DNA of 64,000 bases from Zoroaster sp. YZ-2022 (GCA_029582265.1 CM055816.1:85711314-85775313); one strand, 5' to 3'. Counted from the stretch's first letter, positions 21,101-32,991 are shown. The notes: generated by a model not told the origin, from the sequence alone. Translations and numbers: made by a program.

Positions 21101-22084
21101 ATGAAAGTTATCATAGCAACCTTGTTTGTGACTTGCTTGATACATCATTGTCAGAGTGAGTGTCCACAACGGTTCACTTCAAATTTGAATCCAGCCAACA
21201 ACCGAGCCTTACTGAATCATGTGTTTCATTGGAAGACTGTATCTTCTCCTGTGATCTGTGGACGAGACTGCTCTATGAATCCACAGTGTGCATCATTCAA
21301 CTATCACACAAGTAACCATGTTTGTGCATTGAATAATGCCACCAGAGCTCACTACCCTGCTGACTTTGTTGAGCAACAAGGAAGTACCTACTATGACGAC
21401 AACCTGGACACTCCTTCATTTTCAGTACCTGACACTGTACGTTACAGCAGTTGTCTGATGTTGTCCCAAGCTGGTCACCGTGACAATGGCATCTACACTA
21501 TCTTTCCTACTGGTCTGACTAACGAAATACAGGTGTACTGTGATATGGAGACCGATGGAGGAGGCTGGATCGTGTTCCAGAAAAGACAAGATGGGTCCGT
21601 CGACTTCTATCGTACGTGGACTGAATACAAATCAGGCTTTGGTGATCCAGCTGGAGAATTCTGGCTAGGAAATGACATCCTACGTAACCTTACTGGGTCG
21701 GGACAATGGCAAATGAGAGTAGATATGGAAGATTGGGAAAACCAAAGAGCTTGGTCTGCTTATGGTCAGTTTGCTGTTTCAGATGACAAGTACACTCTCC
21801 ATATTGGTTCATATGATACTGAGAGTACAGGGGGTGATTCAATGATATATTTTCACAATGGACGTCCATTCACTACAAAGGATCAGGACAATGATGTGTC
21901 TGAAGGTAATTGTGCTGAGAAATGGGAAGGTGCCTGGTGGTATAAAAGCTGCTTTTATGCACATCTGAACGGTAAATATTACCAATACGGAGATGTAGCT
22001 TATGCACAGGGCATACATTGGTCCCAATGGAAAGGAGCATCTTACTCATTGAAAACATGCAGCATGAAAATAAAGGAAGTATAA
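21101..22084 (+). CDS. FREP1: secreted PAN/apple plus fibrinogen-domain protein, intronless
   Basis: 327 residues. A signal peptide spans residues 1-19 (MKVIIATLFVTCLIHHCQS), cleaved before Glu-Cys. A PAN/apple-like domain at about 21-90 has four visible cysteines (about 53, 57, 63, 75) in CGRDCSMNPQCASFNYH. A fibrinogen C-terminal domain at about 118-327 shows GGGWIVFQKRQDGSVDFYR, GEFWLGNDILRNLT, LRVDMEDWEN-type core, DQDND calcium site, NCAEKWEGAWWYKSC disulfide loop and HLNGKYY. An in-frame ATG 18 codons earlier (21,047) exists, but the start at 21,101 begins the signal peptide and gives the same 327-residue length as FREP3 and FREP4. Fibrinogen-domain lectins (ficolins, tachylectins, FREPs) bind acetylated sugars and other microbial ligands; this role is inferred. 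The whole product lies in one exon. Confidence 0.9.
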   Translation: MKVIIATLFVTCLIHHCQSECPQRFTSNLNPANNRALLNHVFHWKTVSSPVICGRDCSMNPQCASFNYHTSNHVCALNNATRAHYPADFVEQQGSTYYDDNLDTPSFSVPDTVRYSSCLMLSQAGHRDNGIYTIFPTGLTNEIQVYCDMETDGGGWIVFQKRQDGSVDFYRTWTEYKSGFGDPAGEFWLGNDILRNLTGSGQWQMRVDMEDWENQRAWSAYGQFAVSDDKYTLHIGSYDTESTGGDSMIYFHNGRPFTTKDQDNDVSEGNCAEKWEGAWWYKSCFYAHLNGKYYQYGDVAYAQGIHWSQWKGASYSLKTCSMKIKEV

Positions 22085-22227
22085 GCTAAAAGACAAACTC
22101 GTCTTTGAAGGAAAAACAATCAGTAGAAAGATGAAATACATTCAAACAAATCATGCAATGTACACATGTATGTGGACCCAATACAATTGCTCTATTCTGC
22201 ATTTAAGCTTAAAATACAAATAAGAAC

Positions 22228-22832
22228 AGATAATTGAATATCTGAATATGAGAAGGGCCCAAGTCCACAAGATGTTATTTTGAGAAAATTAAAAAAAATA
22301 TATATATTATACTTATTTCTTAAGATATGGTCTTTTGGTTTATATGGCAACATATTTATGCATTATGTGAATGTAAAATGGCATACTGCATGATGATACA
22401 CATTTCGGTCGCAACGCAGGGGGTCACTTAATACGTTGGACTTGGGCCCTTCTCATAATCACACCATAGAAAAACATTAGTTTGTTGTGCATGTACTACA
22501 TTTTATTTGTTTCAAATTAAAATAAACAATCTACAGTGGCTTTTTTACTGAAAGAAAACACAAATACAATAATTTGACACTTAGACCAAAAAAATAAAAA
22601 ATTTTGGTTGTCCTCCACAACTTTTCTGGGGCAGGGGCGGGCGGATTTTTTTCATTCATACATACATTCATACCTGGTTACATGCACTCAATAGTAATAC
22701 TTAGAGTGTGGATTTGGGCCTATCTTTCACACACAAGGTAGCCCTATGGTATAGCAATATTTTCCCGGGTGTAACTCATTTTGGCCAAAATATGGACTTG
22801 GGCCCTTCTCATATTCAGGTATTCAATTATCT
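22228..22832. mobile_element. Foldback MITE with three copies of its terminal motif
   Basis: The ends ATAATTGAATATCTGAATAT and GAGAAGGGCCCAAGTCCA are mirrored at 22,791-22,831. A further inverted copy of the inner part (TGGACTTGGGCCCTTCTCAT) lies at about 22,439, suggesting an internal rearrangement or a nested relative. It lies just 3' of FREP1. Confidence 0.75.
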
Positions 22833-25800
22833 ATTAAATACAATATAAATTATTTGTTGGTTTTGCAAAAGAGTTTTTTTTCCTGGTAACATCAAAAATT
22901 ATTTTAAACATTTATCTTTAATTGTTGAAAACGGTGTTTTGCGATGTTAGGCAAAAAAGTTTTTGATCATTGGTCGGCTTCAAAATCGGTGCAGTGACGC
23001 GCTTTTTTTCAGCCATCTTTCTTTTTTTTCTTCTTTTTTTGCCAACAGGGAAATACGTGATATATGGTATACGCGGCGACAAAATTTCTCATATACAAAG
23101 TATGGTGGCTAAGAGAGGCCTCACAAATCGGGCACACGTTCACACCACTTTGTGAAAAAGTCGTTTAAAGCACAGCATGGCAGAATTCCAATCGATTTAG
23201 CAATTTTTGCTGCAATTAGACATCGTTTCATAGCAAAAAAATAAAAATAAATAAAAAATGCCGACGCGTGTGTCTGCGGCAACGCGCGCGGATACCAGAA
23301 ACAGGAGACTATTTTTGGCCTTATCTGATGCTCATACAACGACGAAAAAGAACAAACATTCTTGAAATATACATTTTCAATTGGATATTACTATTAGAAG
23401 GACAAAACGCCTCGAATTTATCATTAAATATGCTGTCAAATGATTGCTGTACTTATTGCAAATAATTATTACTGTAAAACATTTACAGTTTCATGTGTAT
23501 TTTTACATATATCGTCACTGTTCTCACGAAGTGCAAAAAACCTCATAATTTGATACAAAAATTCATTCCGAGATAATCACGTTTGAAGTTACACACTTTT
23601 TAAAATCGCGTTTTCGACTTATTCGTAGTCGCTAACTTGAACAAAATTTGCATTTACCAAACTTTAATATTTATACTTGACAACGGTATTGTTGCTTGTA
23701 CAAAAACTTTGTTAATTAAAGTGTTAATAATAACATGAATGTTTTTTGCATTGGAGGTTGTAATTATTGTATGTACAATATACATGGACAAATCAAGTTT
23801 TTTGCACTTCGTGAAAACACAAAACACTGGAGGCAATGAGATAATTTTGACACTTCGTGAAAACGCACATAGGAGGACCATGAGTTTTTTTTTCAATCTG
23901 CTTATTATGTTACCTAGTAAACCAAATGGTTTTACGATATATAAATTTGTAAGAAGGTAGCGAGTGACCAATGCAGTAACAATATGCAAAAAAATAGAAT
24001 CTAAAAAATCGTTGATTTTGGAGGTTTTTTGCACTCCGTGAGAACAGCGACGATGTGTGTTCACATTTAAAGGAAGGTACATTAACATAATTGGTAATTA
24101 CCTGAATACCGAATTAATGAATTAATATCCGAACGCTTACTAGATGTTACATGTAAGTTTGTTAAGGTACCATCATCACCCTGAAAGAGTATTCTCTCTT
24201 AAGTGCTCTCATTTAAGAGAAAACAAGACAAGAAACAAGAACACGAAATGCACATTAGCACTTATAATCAGGCGTTGAGCTAAAATGTTCACAGGTTGGT
24301 TGTTTAATGTATATTGATTCAAAGGGAGTAAGCCTACCATAGAAAAAATTGTGTCAACACTGCCGATGTTGTACTTTTATAACCGACATGTGCATGTACA
24401 CTGTACACTACAATTGTGTTGTAGCTATTACCAGTACCAGTTTGTATCACAAACTAAAATGCAGTCAAGTAAATATTTGGAGTCTAGAATTGTGGTTGTT
24501 TTATAGAACAAACGCTGTATCTTTGAAATATGTTAAAAGTTAAACCAGTGCCAGCTTGTATCACCAATTGAAAAACAGTAAATAGTTTTAGTCACAAATT
24601 TTGGGAAAAAAACGCATCTTTGAAATATTATGTCTAAATTAAAAGTGTTGTTTCAAATTGTGATGAGGAGACCAATCCAATAAACCCCGTCCCGTAACGT
24701 ATTGACCAATCACTGTGATTCACAGTCGACAAAAGTCCGAGATGTTAAATTAGCACTATAGCGTCGATGACAAACGTAAACAAACCGCCATTACGTATGT
24801 ACAGGACATAGAGATCAGTGGCGGCTCGACGATAGATCGAGGGGCGAGGCTCACGTGTTGTACCCACGTGTGCGGTTGCTAGGCATTTACTATGGTGGGC
24901 GGGGCTTAATGGTCGGTCTATTATACATGTATTTGAAGTTTTGTGTAATTAAAAGTAGTCTTTTGCTATTAAGACTAGGCTTTTTGAACACCAGTCATTA
25001 ATTTGACCGCTGGTGGGTTCAGTATATTTTCGTGAGGAAGTGTATTTTATTGAGATGTAAATGGTATGTTATCTATTGCAACAACATTTTAGTGATTATA
25101 GAATTAAATATTAATATTTTCAATAGTTTTACTAAAATCCACTACATTTCTAAAATAAAAAGATCCTAACAATATTTATAAATTAATTCAGAAGCAAAGC
25201 CTTTCTATATAAAAGGTAATTGACGGTTTTGGACGATTTTTTGTTAAAGGAAAATGAAGTAAATAATGCATTTTTGGTGTACAAAATGACATAATATTTG
25301 TAATGCTAAAGAATTCATGTAAGTCACTTTCATCAATCTAATTGTTTTATTAGTGTTTGGTATAAATTGTGTATCAATAAAGCATTAGAATGCACATAAA
25401 TTACTTCAGAGATTGGACATTGTGGTTAATATTTGATTCATAAACACGTATCAGCCTTGAAGCAACGAAACGAAATACAAATCAACATCGACCTCAGTCC
25501 TTTGGTTTCACGTGGCGTTTAACCCAGTGTTTCTGAAGATGATCACAGCACACTGATCGAAACGTCGAGTTCAAGTTTAAAATTTGATTATTTGATTATG
25601 ACTCAAGAGGTTACCTTCACATATCACCCAAAACCTATAGTCCTTTATTTTTATTTCTATAATTATTATTTGTTGCAATCTTGCATCGAAAGTAAGGAGG
25701 TCTACTATAGACAATTGAATAAGTTACACGAGTTGCTCATGATCATGCGCCCAGCTTAAGTCAATCATGGCTGAATAAAATGCGTGGTTCTCCCACAAAT

Positions 25801-26870
25801 TTAAGATTGCAATGGAGTGCTTTAATTGATAAAGCGTGGCTCAATAAAAGAAGTTAAGCTCTCCGCTGCGGTAGCCTGTCTGCATTTAAGTTTATCTATT
25901 AATTTATAATTTTATTGTCATCTTGCTTTGAGCGCCGGAGATAAGGCGGTCTGCTATAGACGTATACATTTTCTGAATGAGTTACACGTAGTTACTGAAT
26001 ATATTTAAGCCAGCTTGATTTAAGCCAGCTTTAAGTCAACTGTGTCTGAATAAAATACAGTGTATGTGTGCCTTTAAAAAGGAGTGGTTCTCCCATAAAT
26101 TATATATCACAATGGAAGGCTTTAATTAATAATGCGTGTCTTAATAAAATAAGTTAAGCTCTCCGCTTGAAAAATGTGACTGGCTCTGGCAAAACCCTAA
26201 ACCAATTTGAAAATTGGGTCCACGTTTAGGGTTTTGACAGAGCCAGTCACAAATATCGATCGCAAAGATAATTTAAAATATAAGCCTAGTGGTAAATAAT
26301 AAGCCTATAGATGGTATCAATTTTCCCCAAAAATATTTGTCTGAGATGCAGTAACTTATGAAAAATGTCATTATTGCCAATGTTTATCTCCCAAATCATT
26401 AGTCCTAAATTCAACATTAGAATGAACACAAAACACCTCAAAGCATTTTCACTATTTTCTCGTTAACGGCACACAATAAAAACATTGTTTTAAGTACTTT
26501 TTATAACACTCGTAAAAGCAGTTCTTTAAAGAAATCCTTAGTCATGGTCTCGCAAACATCAACATGTTAATACATAATGCATAGGTAACTAATTTGTTAT
26601 GGTATCACTATTTAAAATATAGACGAGCCCAGCATTTTGCTTACGGCGATCGATTTAAATATATTTGCATACATAAATTATTCATTTTGATGGAGATTTA
26701 TGAATAATTAAGTAGTAGCTTGACCACTTGCGTGCGTGGTGTTTTTCAGGCGTTGTGTTCCGGCCTGTTATGCGCTGTTGATTGAGTTTGAACATGTACG
26801 AGGTCGCAATGCACTACCGTACCCACGACTCAGTTATTGACCTCTATATTGTGAAACATGTTATCAATTT
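22833..26870. other. 4-kb stretch without recognised genes
   Basis: AT-rich. It holds a second copy of the 17.5-kb repeat (about 22,970-23,170), a 150-bp repeat shared with 53,655-53,810 (about 25,305-25,480), a tandem duplication of about 245 bp (about 25,680-25,915 and 25,920-26,165, ending AAGTTAAGCTCTCCGCT), a CTGATCGAAACGTCGAGTT fragment of foldback family C (about 25,535-25,575), and an 86-bp hairpin (26,168-26,253). No coding frame shows domain features. Confidence 0.5.
26168..26253. mobile_element. Minimal family D MITE (hairpin)
   Basis: GTGACTGGCTCTGGCAAAAC pairs with GTTTTGACAGAGCCAGTCAC, separated by about 35 bp. The ends match 5,401-5,646. Confidence 0.75.
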
Positions 26871-26871
26871 C

Positions 26872-27530
26872 TGAAGGCGTAAAATTAGCACACGGCTCGC
26901 TCGGCTCGGGTAGCGCCTCTTCTTAAATTTAGAAACTCTTGAAGGTTGCCATTGTGCGATCATAGGAGTTAACTTGAGCATGAAACGTGTGATCAATGTC
27001 TGACGTCATAAAATTAGCCCACGGCTCGCTCGGCTCGGGTAGCGTCTCTTCTTAAATTTAGAAACTCTTGGAGGTTGCCATTGTGTGAACGTAGGAGTTA
27101 ACTTGGGCATGAAACGTGTGATCAATGTCTGACGGCATAAAATTAGCACACGGCTCGCTTGGCTCGGGTAGTGTCTCTTCTTAAATTTAGAAACTCTTGG
27201 AGGTTGCCATTGTGTGAACGTAGGAGTTAACTTGGGCATGAAACGTGTGATCAATGTCTGACGGCATACAATTAGCACACGGCTCGCTTGGCTCAGTTAG
27301 CGCCTCTTCTTAAATTTAGAAACTCTTGAAGGTTGCCATTGTGTGAACGTAGGAGTTAACTTGAGCATGAAACGTGTGATCAATGTCTGACGGCATAAAA
27401 TTAGCACACGGCTCGCTTGGCTCGGTTAGCGCCTCTTCTTAAATTTAGAAACTCTTGAAGGTTGCCATTGTGTGAACGTAGGAGTTAACTTGAGCATGAA
27501 ACGTGTGATCAATGTCTGACGGCATAAAAT
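26872..27530. repeat. 129-bp tandem array, left part
   Basis: Five units with exact 129-bp spacing (GACGGCATA-type marks at 27,001, 27,130, 27,259, 27,388, 27,517), each with AGCACACGGCTCGC and GTTGCCATTGTG. The array is interrupted at 27,531 by the DIRS element and continues with one more unit at 36,734-36,858. 129 is a multiple of 3, which makes open frames by chance. Confidence 0.9.
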
Positions 27531-28368
27531 CCCCCCCACAGAAGTGTGGGCTGAGTCTACGAGCGAATACTTACCTGGAGGGCCATCTACCGATGCATAT
27601 TTCCCTAATATAGCAGAACAATACGCTAAGACTTTTCACACACACAATAGCGCCCTCTACTACCCATGCTGCCCTGCGGCATCACGCCACGTTTATCTTC
27701 CTCTTTTCTCGAGCGTTCATAGAACACCCCAGAGAGGTCGATCGAGCATAGTGGGGAAGGAGGGGGGGAGCGCCCTCCAGGTAAGTATTCGCTCGTAGAC
27801 TCAGCCCACACTTCTGTGGGGGGGAGTCTACATCACTCTACTTACCTGGAGGGCCATCTACCGATGCATAGAGTACCACCGAAGATAGGCGGTGGGGAAT
27901 GCGAGATGCTATTGCATGACCATGAGGCAAAGGCCATCGTCGATGGCCCCCATCCAAACCCACTCCACCGGAAGCGGTGGTAAGTAGGATGAGATGCCCC
28001 CAGCGATAACGATATGCGCCAGAACAAGGGAGCAATCAAAACCACTGAGCAAAGGACGGGCTAATGACAAGAAGCCCGTAAATACACCAATAAAGGAGCG
28101 TCTGAATAGACGAGCCCATTAGCACAAAAACAAAAGAAATATTGGGCTAACGCAATATCCCAATATGATACCGAAAGCGGCCCCGAAAGACTTGCGAATG
28201 CAAGACACCCGGGGAAGCCGGTAAGAACCCCTAACTGAGGCAAAATCCCAGGAATAAATGGAGGGACGTACCGGACGTCGGAACGTCACCAAAATTATCA
28301 AATCAATGCATGATGTGTACATGGATTACAAAGCAAACAAAAACAATTGAAAAGGGGTACACACCATT

Positions 28369-30054
28369 TCATAGTGACGGCTGCACAGGAGGCTTGTGAC
28401 GTCGGGACGAAGCCGCCGCCGCACCCAGTACTGTCCTGCCAGCTCTACCCTCGGTCTGGACGACATCCTTGAGGTAACACTCCGAAAAGGTGTTGGCCGA
28501 CTTCCAGCAAGCCGCCTGGACGATATCTGCCATAGGGACGCCCTTAAAGTAGGCCCATGACGTCGACGCTGAGCGGATGTCATGGGCTCGGAAGGGCGTG
28601 TCATCCGCCTCCGGCCACTCACTCAGGGCCGAGCGGATAGCTGTAATCAGCCAGCGTGTAATAGTGTCCCGAGACGCTGGCCGGAAAGGGGGGACCGAAG
28701 TAATAAACAATTGTTTATGTTCGGCCCGAACCTGTCTGGTGCGGTGGACGTACCACTTGAGCGCCCTGACTGGGCACCAAAGCTTATCTGCGTCCACCGC
28801 TGAAAAGGACTTTAAGTCGGCAACAAAAACGTCTGGCGGCGAGAAGTCACTCGACTGATTTTTCGTCAAGAAACCCGCTCGCGGTATGAGACGGACCCCA
28901 CCCGGTTCCCACCGGATGTGGCCGCCCTCCACCGTCAAGGAATGTAGTTCACTACGGCGACGAGCCGTAGCGACCGCCATAAGGAAAACCACCTTGATGG
29001 ATAGATGGAACAAAGAGGCGCTACCCATCGGCTCGAAGGGTGCCCTCGAAAGTGTAACTAACGTTTGAAACAAGTCCCAAGACGGTACGAGTTTACGTAC
29101 GGGGGGACGTTCCACAAACATACCTCGAATAAGATGGTGGAGGGTGTCATTGTCAGACACTGACGAACCATCCGGAAACCCAGTATGGATTGCGGCAATC
29201 GCCGAACGACAATTTTTAACTGTCGTTACAGCGAGGCCGCTATCAAACAGATAGAATAAAAATTCACCCACCGCCCCTACAGAAGAATCGGCGGGACGAT
29301 GAGAGTGGAGTTTACACCATCGAAAGAGCTGGTTGTTGTGCGAGGTCGCAAACAAGTCCACGTGAGGACGGTCGATCATGTTGAAGATCAATTGTACCAC
29401 CGAGGGGAGAAGGGTCCACTCTGTGGGGACAACCCGCCCCCGAGACAGGGCGTCGGCTAACGAATTGTCCACGCCCGGGATGTGAATCGCTGACAAGGCG
29501 ATGTTGTAGCGAATGCACCAGTGGAGAAGGTCCCACGTCAAGGCGCACAGTTGCCCCGAGCGTGTTCCCCCCTGGCGGTTGATATAGGCCACGACAGTGG
29601 TGTTGTCGCACCGTATGCGGACCGCCTTGCCGGTAACCTGACGCTGGAAACGCCGGAGGGCCAGCGACACCGCTAACATCTCCAACACATTGATATGGAG
29701 AGACCGCTGATCGGTCGACCATACCCCAGCCGCCTGCAGTGGGGGCAGACTGGCCCCCCATCCGGACAGCGACGCATCCGTCGTGATGGTCACCGACGGT
29801 TGCGGGCGCCGAAAAGACCGGCCCTTCGTGAGGTTGTCGGAGGACATCCACTTGTCGTACTGGAAACGGAGGAACTCCCGGTTTTCCGGACGAATCGGGA
29901 CATGGAGATAGGCATCCCGCAAGTCCAAACTCGCCGCCCAGGCCGGGGGGCAGATGGACTCGAGAATTACCTTTAAAGTCTGCATCCGGAAACGGCGCGG
30001 CCGGACGTATCGGTTGAGGGGCCGTAGATTCAGTATGGGTCGCCACGCGTCCAC
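28369..30054 (-). pseudogene. DIRS ORF2 part: RT remnant, RNase H, tyrosine recombinase
   Basis: The 561-codon frame opens just after the nested insert. Residues 1-68 hold RT motifs (WRPILNLRPLN, SLDLRDAYLHVPI at 42-54). The frame then jumps to RNase H (about 88-205; Asp93, Glu125, Asp150, IPGVDNSLADALSR at 192-205), so the RT palm with YxDD is deleted. A second gap follows about residue 258: the linker that normally follows PHVDLFAT is short. The tyrosine recombinase (about 260-545) keeps the catalytic set: Arg in ATARRRSEL (about 366), HDIR at 491-494, Trp517 and Tyr527 in FSECYLKDV. In DIRS elements this enzyme inserts a circular DNA copy. The C-terminal enzyme may be intact, but the element cannot make its own cDNA. 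Confidence 0.88.
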
Positions 30055-30111
30055 CCCAGTAGTATATGAGCCGCATTATACCATGGATTGAGGTGGATTG
30101 AGGTGGAGGCG

Positions 30112-30486
30112 GAGGTGGGCAGGAGGAGGAGCGGAGGTGGAGCCATTACAAACTGCACAAAATCACTGCAGACAAACTGCAGACAAACTGAGGTGGGATT
30201 GGACAAACTGAGGTGGGATTGAGCAATGTGGTGGTGGGAGCACCATAAAAAAATTTTTGATGGCCAATTTTTTATTTATTATTTTTTTTATTATTTATTT
30301 TTATTTATGACGTCATTTCGGCCAAGTAAAAAAAAATAAATAAAAAAAAAAAAATTGAAGTTGGCCATCAAAAAAAAAAATTATGGTGCTCCCACCACCA
30401 CATTGCTCAATCCCACCTCAGTTTGTCTGCAGTTTGTCTGCAGTGATTTTGTGCAGTTTGTAATGGCTCCACCTCCGCTCCTCCTC
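30112..30486. repeat. Long imperfect hairpin near the left end of the 3.85-kb element
   Basis: GAGGAGGAGCGGAGGTGGAG to GGGAGCACCATAA is mirrored by TTATGGTGCTCCCACCACCA to CTCCACCTCCGCTCCTCCTC, with an AT-rich loop at about 30,255-30,360 that contains TGACGTCA. The left arm has a 20-bp internal duplication (GACAAACTGAGGTGGGATT) absent from the right arm. Confidence 0.88.
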
Positions 30487-31033
30487 TGAGTCTTTACTCA
30501 TTGAGTCTTTACTCATTGAGTCTTTACTCATTGAGTCTTTACTCATTGAGTCTTTACTCATTGAGTCTTTACTCATTGAGTCTTTACTCATTGAGTCTTT
30601 ACTCATTGAGTCTTTACTCATTGAGTCTTTACTCATTGAATCTTTACTCATTGAGTCTCTTTACTCATTGAATCTTTACTCATTGAATCTTTACTCATTG
30701 AATCTTTACTCATTGAGTCTTTACTCATTGAATCTTTACTCATTCAGTCTTTACTCATTCAGTCTTTACTCATTCAGTCTTTACTCATTCAGTCTTTACT
30801 CATTGAGTCTTTACTCATTGAGTCTTTACTCATTGAGTCTTTACTCATTGAATCTTTACTCATTGAGTCTCTTTACTCATTGAATCTTTACTCATTGAGT
30901 CTTTACTCATTGAATCTTTACTCATTCAGTCTTTACTCATTCAGTCTTTACTCATTCAGTCTTTACTCATTCAGTATTTACTCATTCAGTCTTTACTCAT
31001 TGAATCTTTACTCATTCAGTCTTTACTCATTCC
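30487..31033. repeat. 15-bp array, left (about 36 units)
   Basis: The unit is GAGTCTTTACTCATT. Variants replace GAG with GAA or CAG, and a few units carry an extra CT. Every GAG-type unit boundary forms ACTCATTGAGT, a 5+1+5 dyad. The array stops about 20 bp before the TATA box of the C2H2 gene. Confidence 0.95.
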
Positions 31034-31053
31034 GAAATGAGTAGTTATAGGCC

Positions 31054-31063
31054 TATATATAAA
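31054..31063 (+). promoter_or_regulatory. TATA box of the C2H2 gene
   Basis: TATATATAAA lies 51 bp before ATG 31,114, immediately downstream of the 15-bp array. The short spacing implies a leader of about 25 nt and a very compact promoter. Confidence 0.6.
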
Positions 31064-31113
31064 CTATTTCTTCCGTTTCTTGTCAATCGGAGATTAAGCA
31101 TCAGAGATTCAAC

Positions 31114-31848
31114 ATGAATGTTATTTCTGCTGTCAAACCCCATGCTTGTCACCAGTGCGGCAAAAGCTTTGGACGGAGATATAACCTACGGAGGCATGCA
31201 GAACATGTACATAATGAAGAGAAATCTAAAATGGATGAAGTTGACGATGATTCTGAAATTAAAGCTATCCAATCTGACAATTCTGACATCGATAATTCTA
31301 AACCCGATGTTAAAAAGCGTAGATTTGAAGATTCGGAAATAGAAACTTGTGAAACTGAATCTACGCAGGATGAAGACGAAGATTTCGAGGAACATGATTC
31401 AGAATCCGATACGGAGGTGGAATATGACGAATCATCGGAAGAGGATGAGTCTAGTTCTGAACTGGAAGACAATACCACTTTTCGAGACTGGTTGGAAGAG
31501 GCTAAAGTGGCTACTGAAGAGATGTGGTGTGAAAAATATGAAAAGTACGTCAACGGGGGTATGAGTGAAGACCAAGCCAAGGAAAAAGCCAATAGGAAAA
31601 CCCTTTGGGCAGTCAAGCGAATCTTTTTCAACAAATACAAGGATTTTTTGTCAAGTTACCTACATCTGAAAGATAATGGGACTCATCAGGATATTGCGGA
31701 AGATCTCGAAGAAAAAGTAAATAAAGGCATGGAAGTAAACAAAGCTCTGAACAAAGTAATGCCTAAACACCATACCAAATTTGACGGACTACTACTTCAA
31801 CTAAATGAGGATGAAGAGAACGAGGATGAAGAGAACGAGGAAGAGTGA
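31114..31848 (+). CDS. Element-encoded C2H2 zinc-finger protein with acidic region
   Basis: 244 residues, single exon. One canonical zinc finger at residues 12-33 (Cys12, Cys15, His28, His33; CHQCGKSFGRRYNLRRH) follows an 11-residue start. Residues about 36-130 are dominated by Asp/Glu/Ser, with a short basic KKRRF-type patch near 68-72 that could be a nuclear signal. Residues about 125-230 look helical and more balanced (WLEEAKVATEEMWCEKYEKY, KALNKVMPKHHTKFDGLLLQ), and the tail is acidic (NEDEENEDEENEEE). There is a TATA box upstream and AATAAA at 31,924. A DNA-binding regulator or replication/transposition accessory factor acting on the flanking 15-bp arrays is a guess. I recall C2H2-plus-acidic proteins of similar build in invertebrate genomes but cannot name a family. 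Confidence 0.72.
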   Translation: MNVISAVKPHACHQCGKSFGRRYNLRRHAEHVHNEEKSKMDEVDDDSEIKAIQSDNSDIDNSKPDVKKRRFEDSEIETCETESTQDEDEDFEEHDSESDTEVEYDESSEEDESSSELEDNTTFRDWLEEAKVATEEMWCEKYEKYVNGGMSEDQAKEKANRKTLWAVKRIFFNKYKDFLSSYLHLKDNGTHQDIAEDLEEKVNKGMEVNKALNKVMPKHHTKFDGLLLQLNEDEENEDEENEEE

Positions 31849-31923
31849 TAATGAAAGACCAGATGTTTCAGAAAGACTACTGTAATTCAAAAAAACACAT
31901 CTATAATAGTGTTTTTTGGTAGG

Positions 31924-31929
31924 AATAAA
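31924..31929 (+). terminator. Poly(A) signal of the C2H2 gene
   Basis: AATAAA lies 75 bp after the stop codon, with T/G-rich TGTTAGTC sequence downstream. It fits a short mRNA of about 0.85 kb. Confidence 0.5.
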
Positions 31930-32470
31930 AAATCTATAAAATAACCACCTCTGTTAGTCTTACAGTAATCCTTTATGGTTATTTTACACTATTACGTTAC
32001 ATCAAGGGCAGTGACAACTTAATTTCGAAGAAAATGAGTGCCTCTGCATGGGTTCTAAACTTCTGGGTGACTTTCTATTCATCTTTAAATAGACAGTGTA
32101 TTGTGAACTACAGGCCTGACCTTCTAAAGCGGGCCGTTGTTTCATGTAAGTTAGACAACTGTATTATGAGCCCTAATATTCGACTTCATTTACGGTTTCG
32201 TTGACAGTACACGCAACGAAATTCCAAGTTCCTGAGCAGTTCATTGAAGCGGAAATATAATCCAAAACACTTCGTCCCATGTGCTCGGTATGAACGAGTG
32301 AGATGTGTAAATCTATCGTGTTACATTTATTGCAAGGAGTGTAGACTCTTAATCCCTGTAAAATTCAGTGTGAGTTGACATTCTTTTAATTCTGTTATAT
32401 TCCTTCTAATTCACTTGACTATCTATTGATTTCCCTAGTCCTATACATCCCTCATCATTTCCTCTCCCGA
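31930..32470. other. Non-coding spacer inside the 3.85-kb element
   Basis: About 540 bp of ordinary base composition between the poly(A) signal and the right array. I see no open frame or RNA structure that I can support. Confidence 0.4.
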
Positions 32471-32750
32471 CTCAATGAGTAAAGACTCAATGAGTAAAGA
32501 TTCAATGAGTAAAGAGACTCAATGAGTAAAGACTCAATGAGTAAAGACTCAATGAGTAAAGACTCAATGAGTAAAGACTCAATGAGCAAAGACTCAATGA
32601 GCAAAGACTCAATGAGTAAAGACTCAATGAGTAAAGACTCAATGAGTAAAGATTCAATGAGTAAAGACTGAATGAGTAAAGATTCAATGAGTAAAGACTG
32701 AATGAGTAAAGACTCAATGAGTAAAGACTGAATGAGTAAAGACTCAATGT
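32471..32750. repeat. 15-bp array, right (about 18 units, inverted)
   Basis: The unit CAATGAGTAAAGACT is the reverse complement of the left array. It carries the same kinds of variants (AGATT, AGACTG) plus a local GAGCAAAG form in two units. Left and right arrays could pair over 250 bp. Confidence 0.95.
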
Positions 32751-32788
32751 TCTAAAGGCCCGAATTTGTTAGAATTTAAAATAACAAC

Positions 32789-32821
<33 letters not shown>

Positions 32822-32991
32822 TAATGTTTTCAGTTTATCAAATGTTTTCCAATTTAAAACCAATTTAAAAACCATCTGTAAAATATATTGATGTAAAAGA
32901 TTGCTGTTGGTGTTAAAATTATATTTAACAAATCATACTTGAATAGCTTCATGTACAGTCGTTCTTTTGTCTGTCTTCGTACGTTGTTGTC

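Noticed and set aside
27006..27278. 90-codon frame with repeated RQTLITRFMPKLTPTFTQW
   Set aside because: By-product of the 129-bp tandem array (43 codons per unit).
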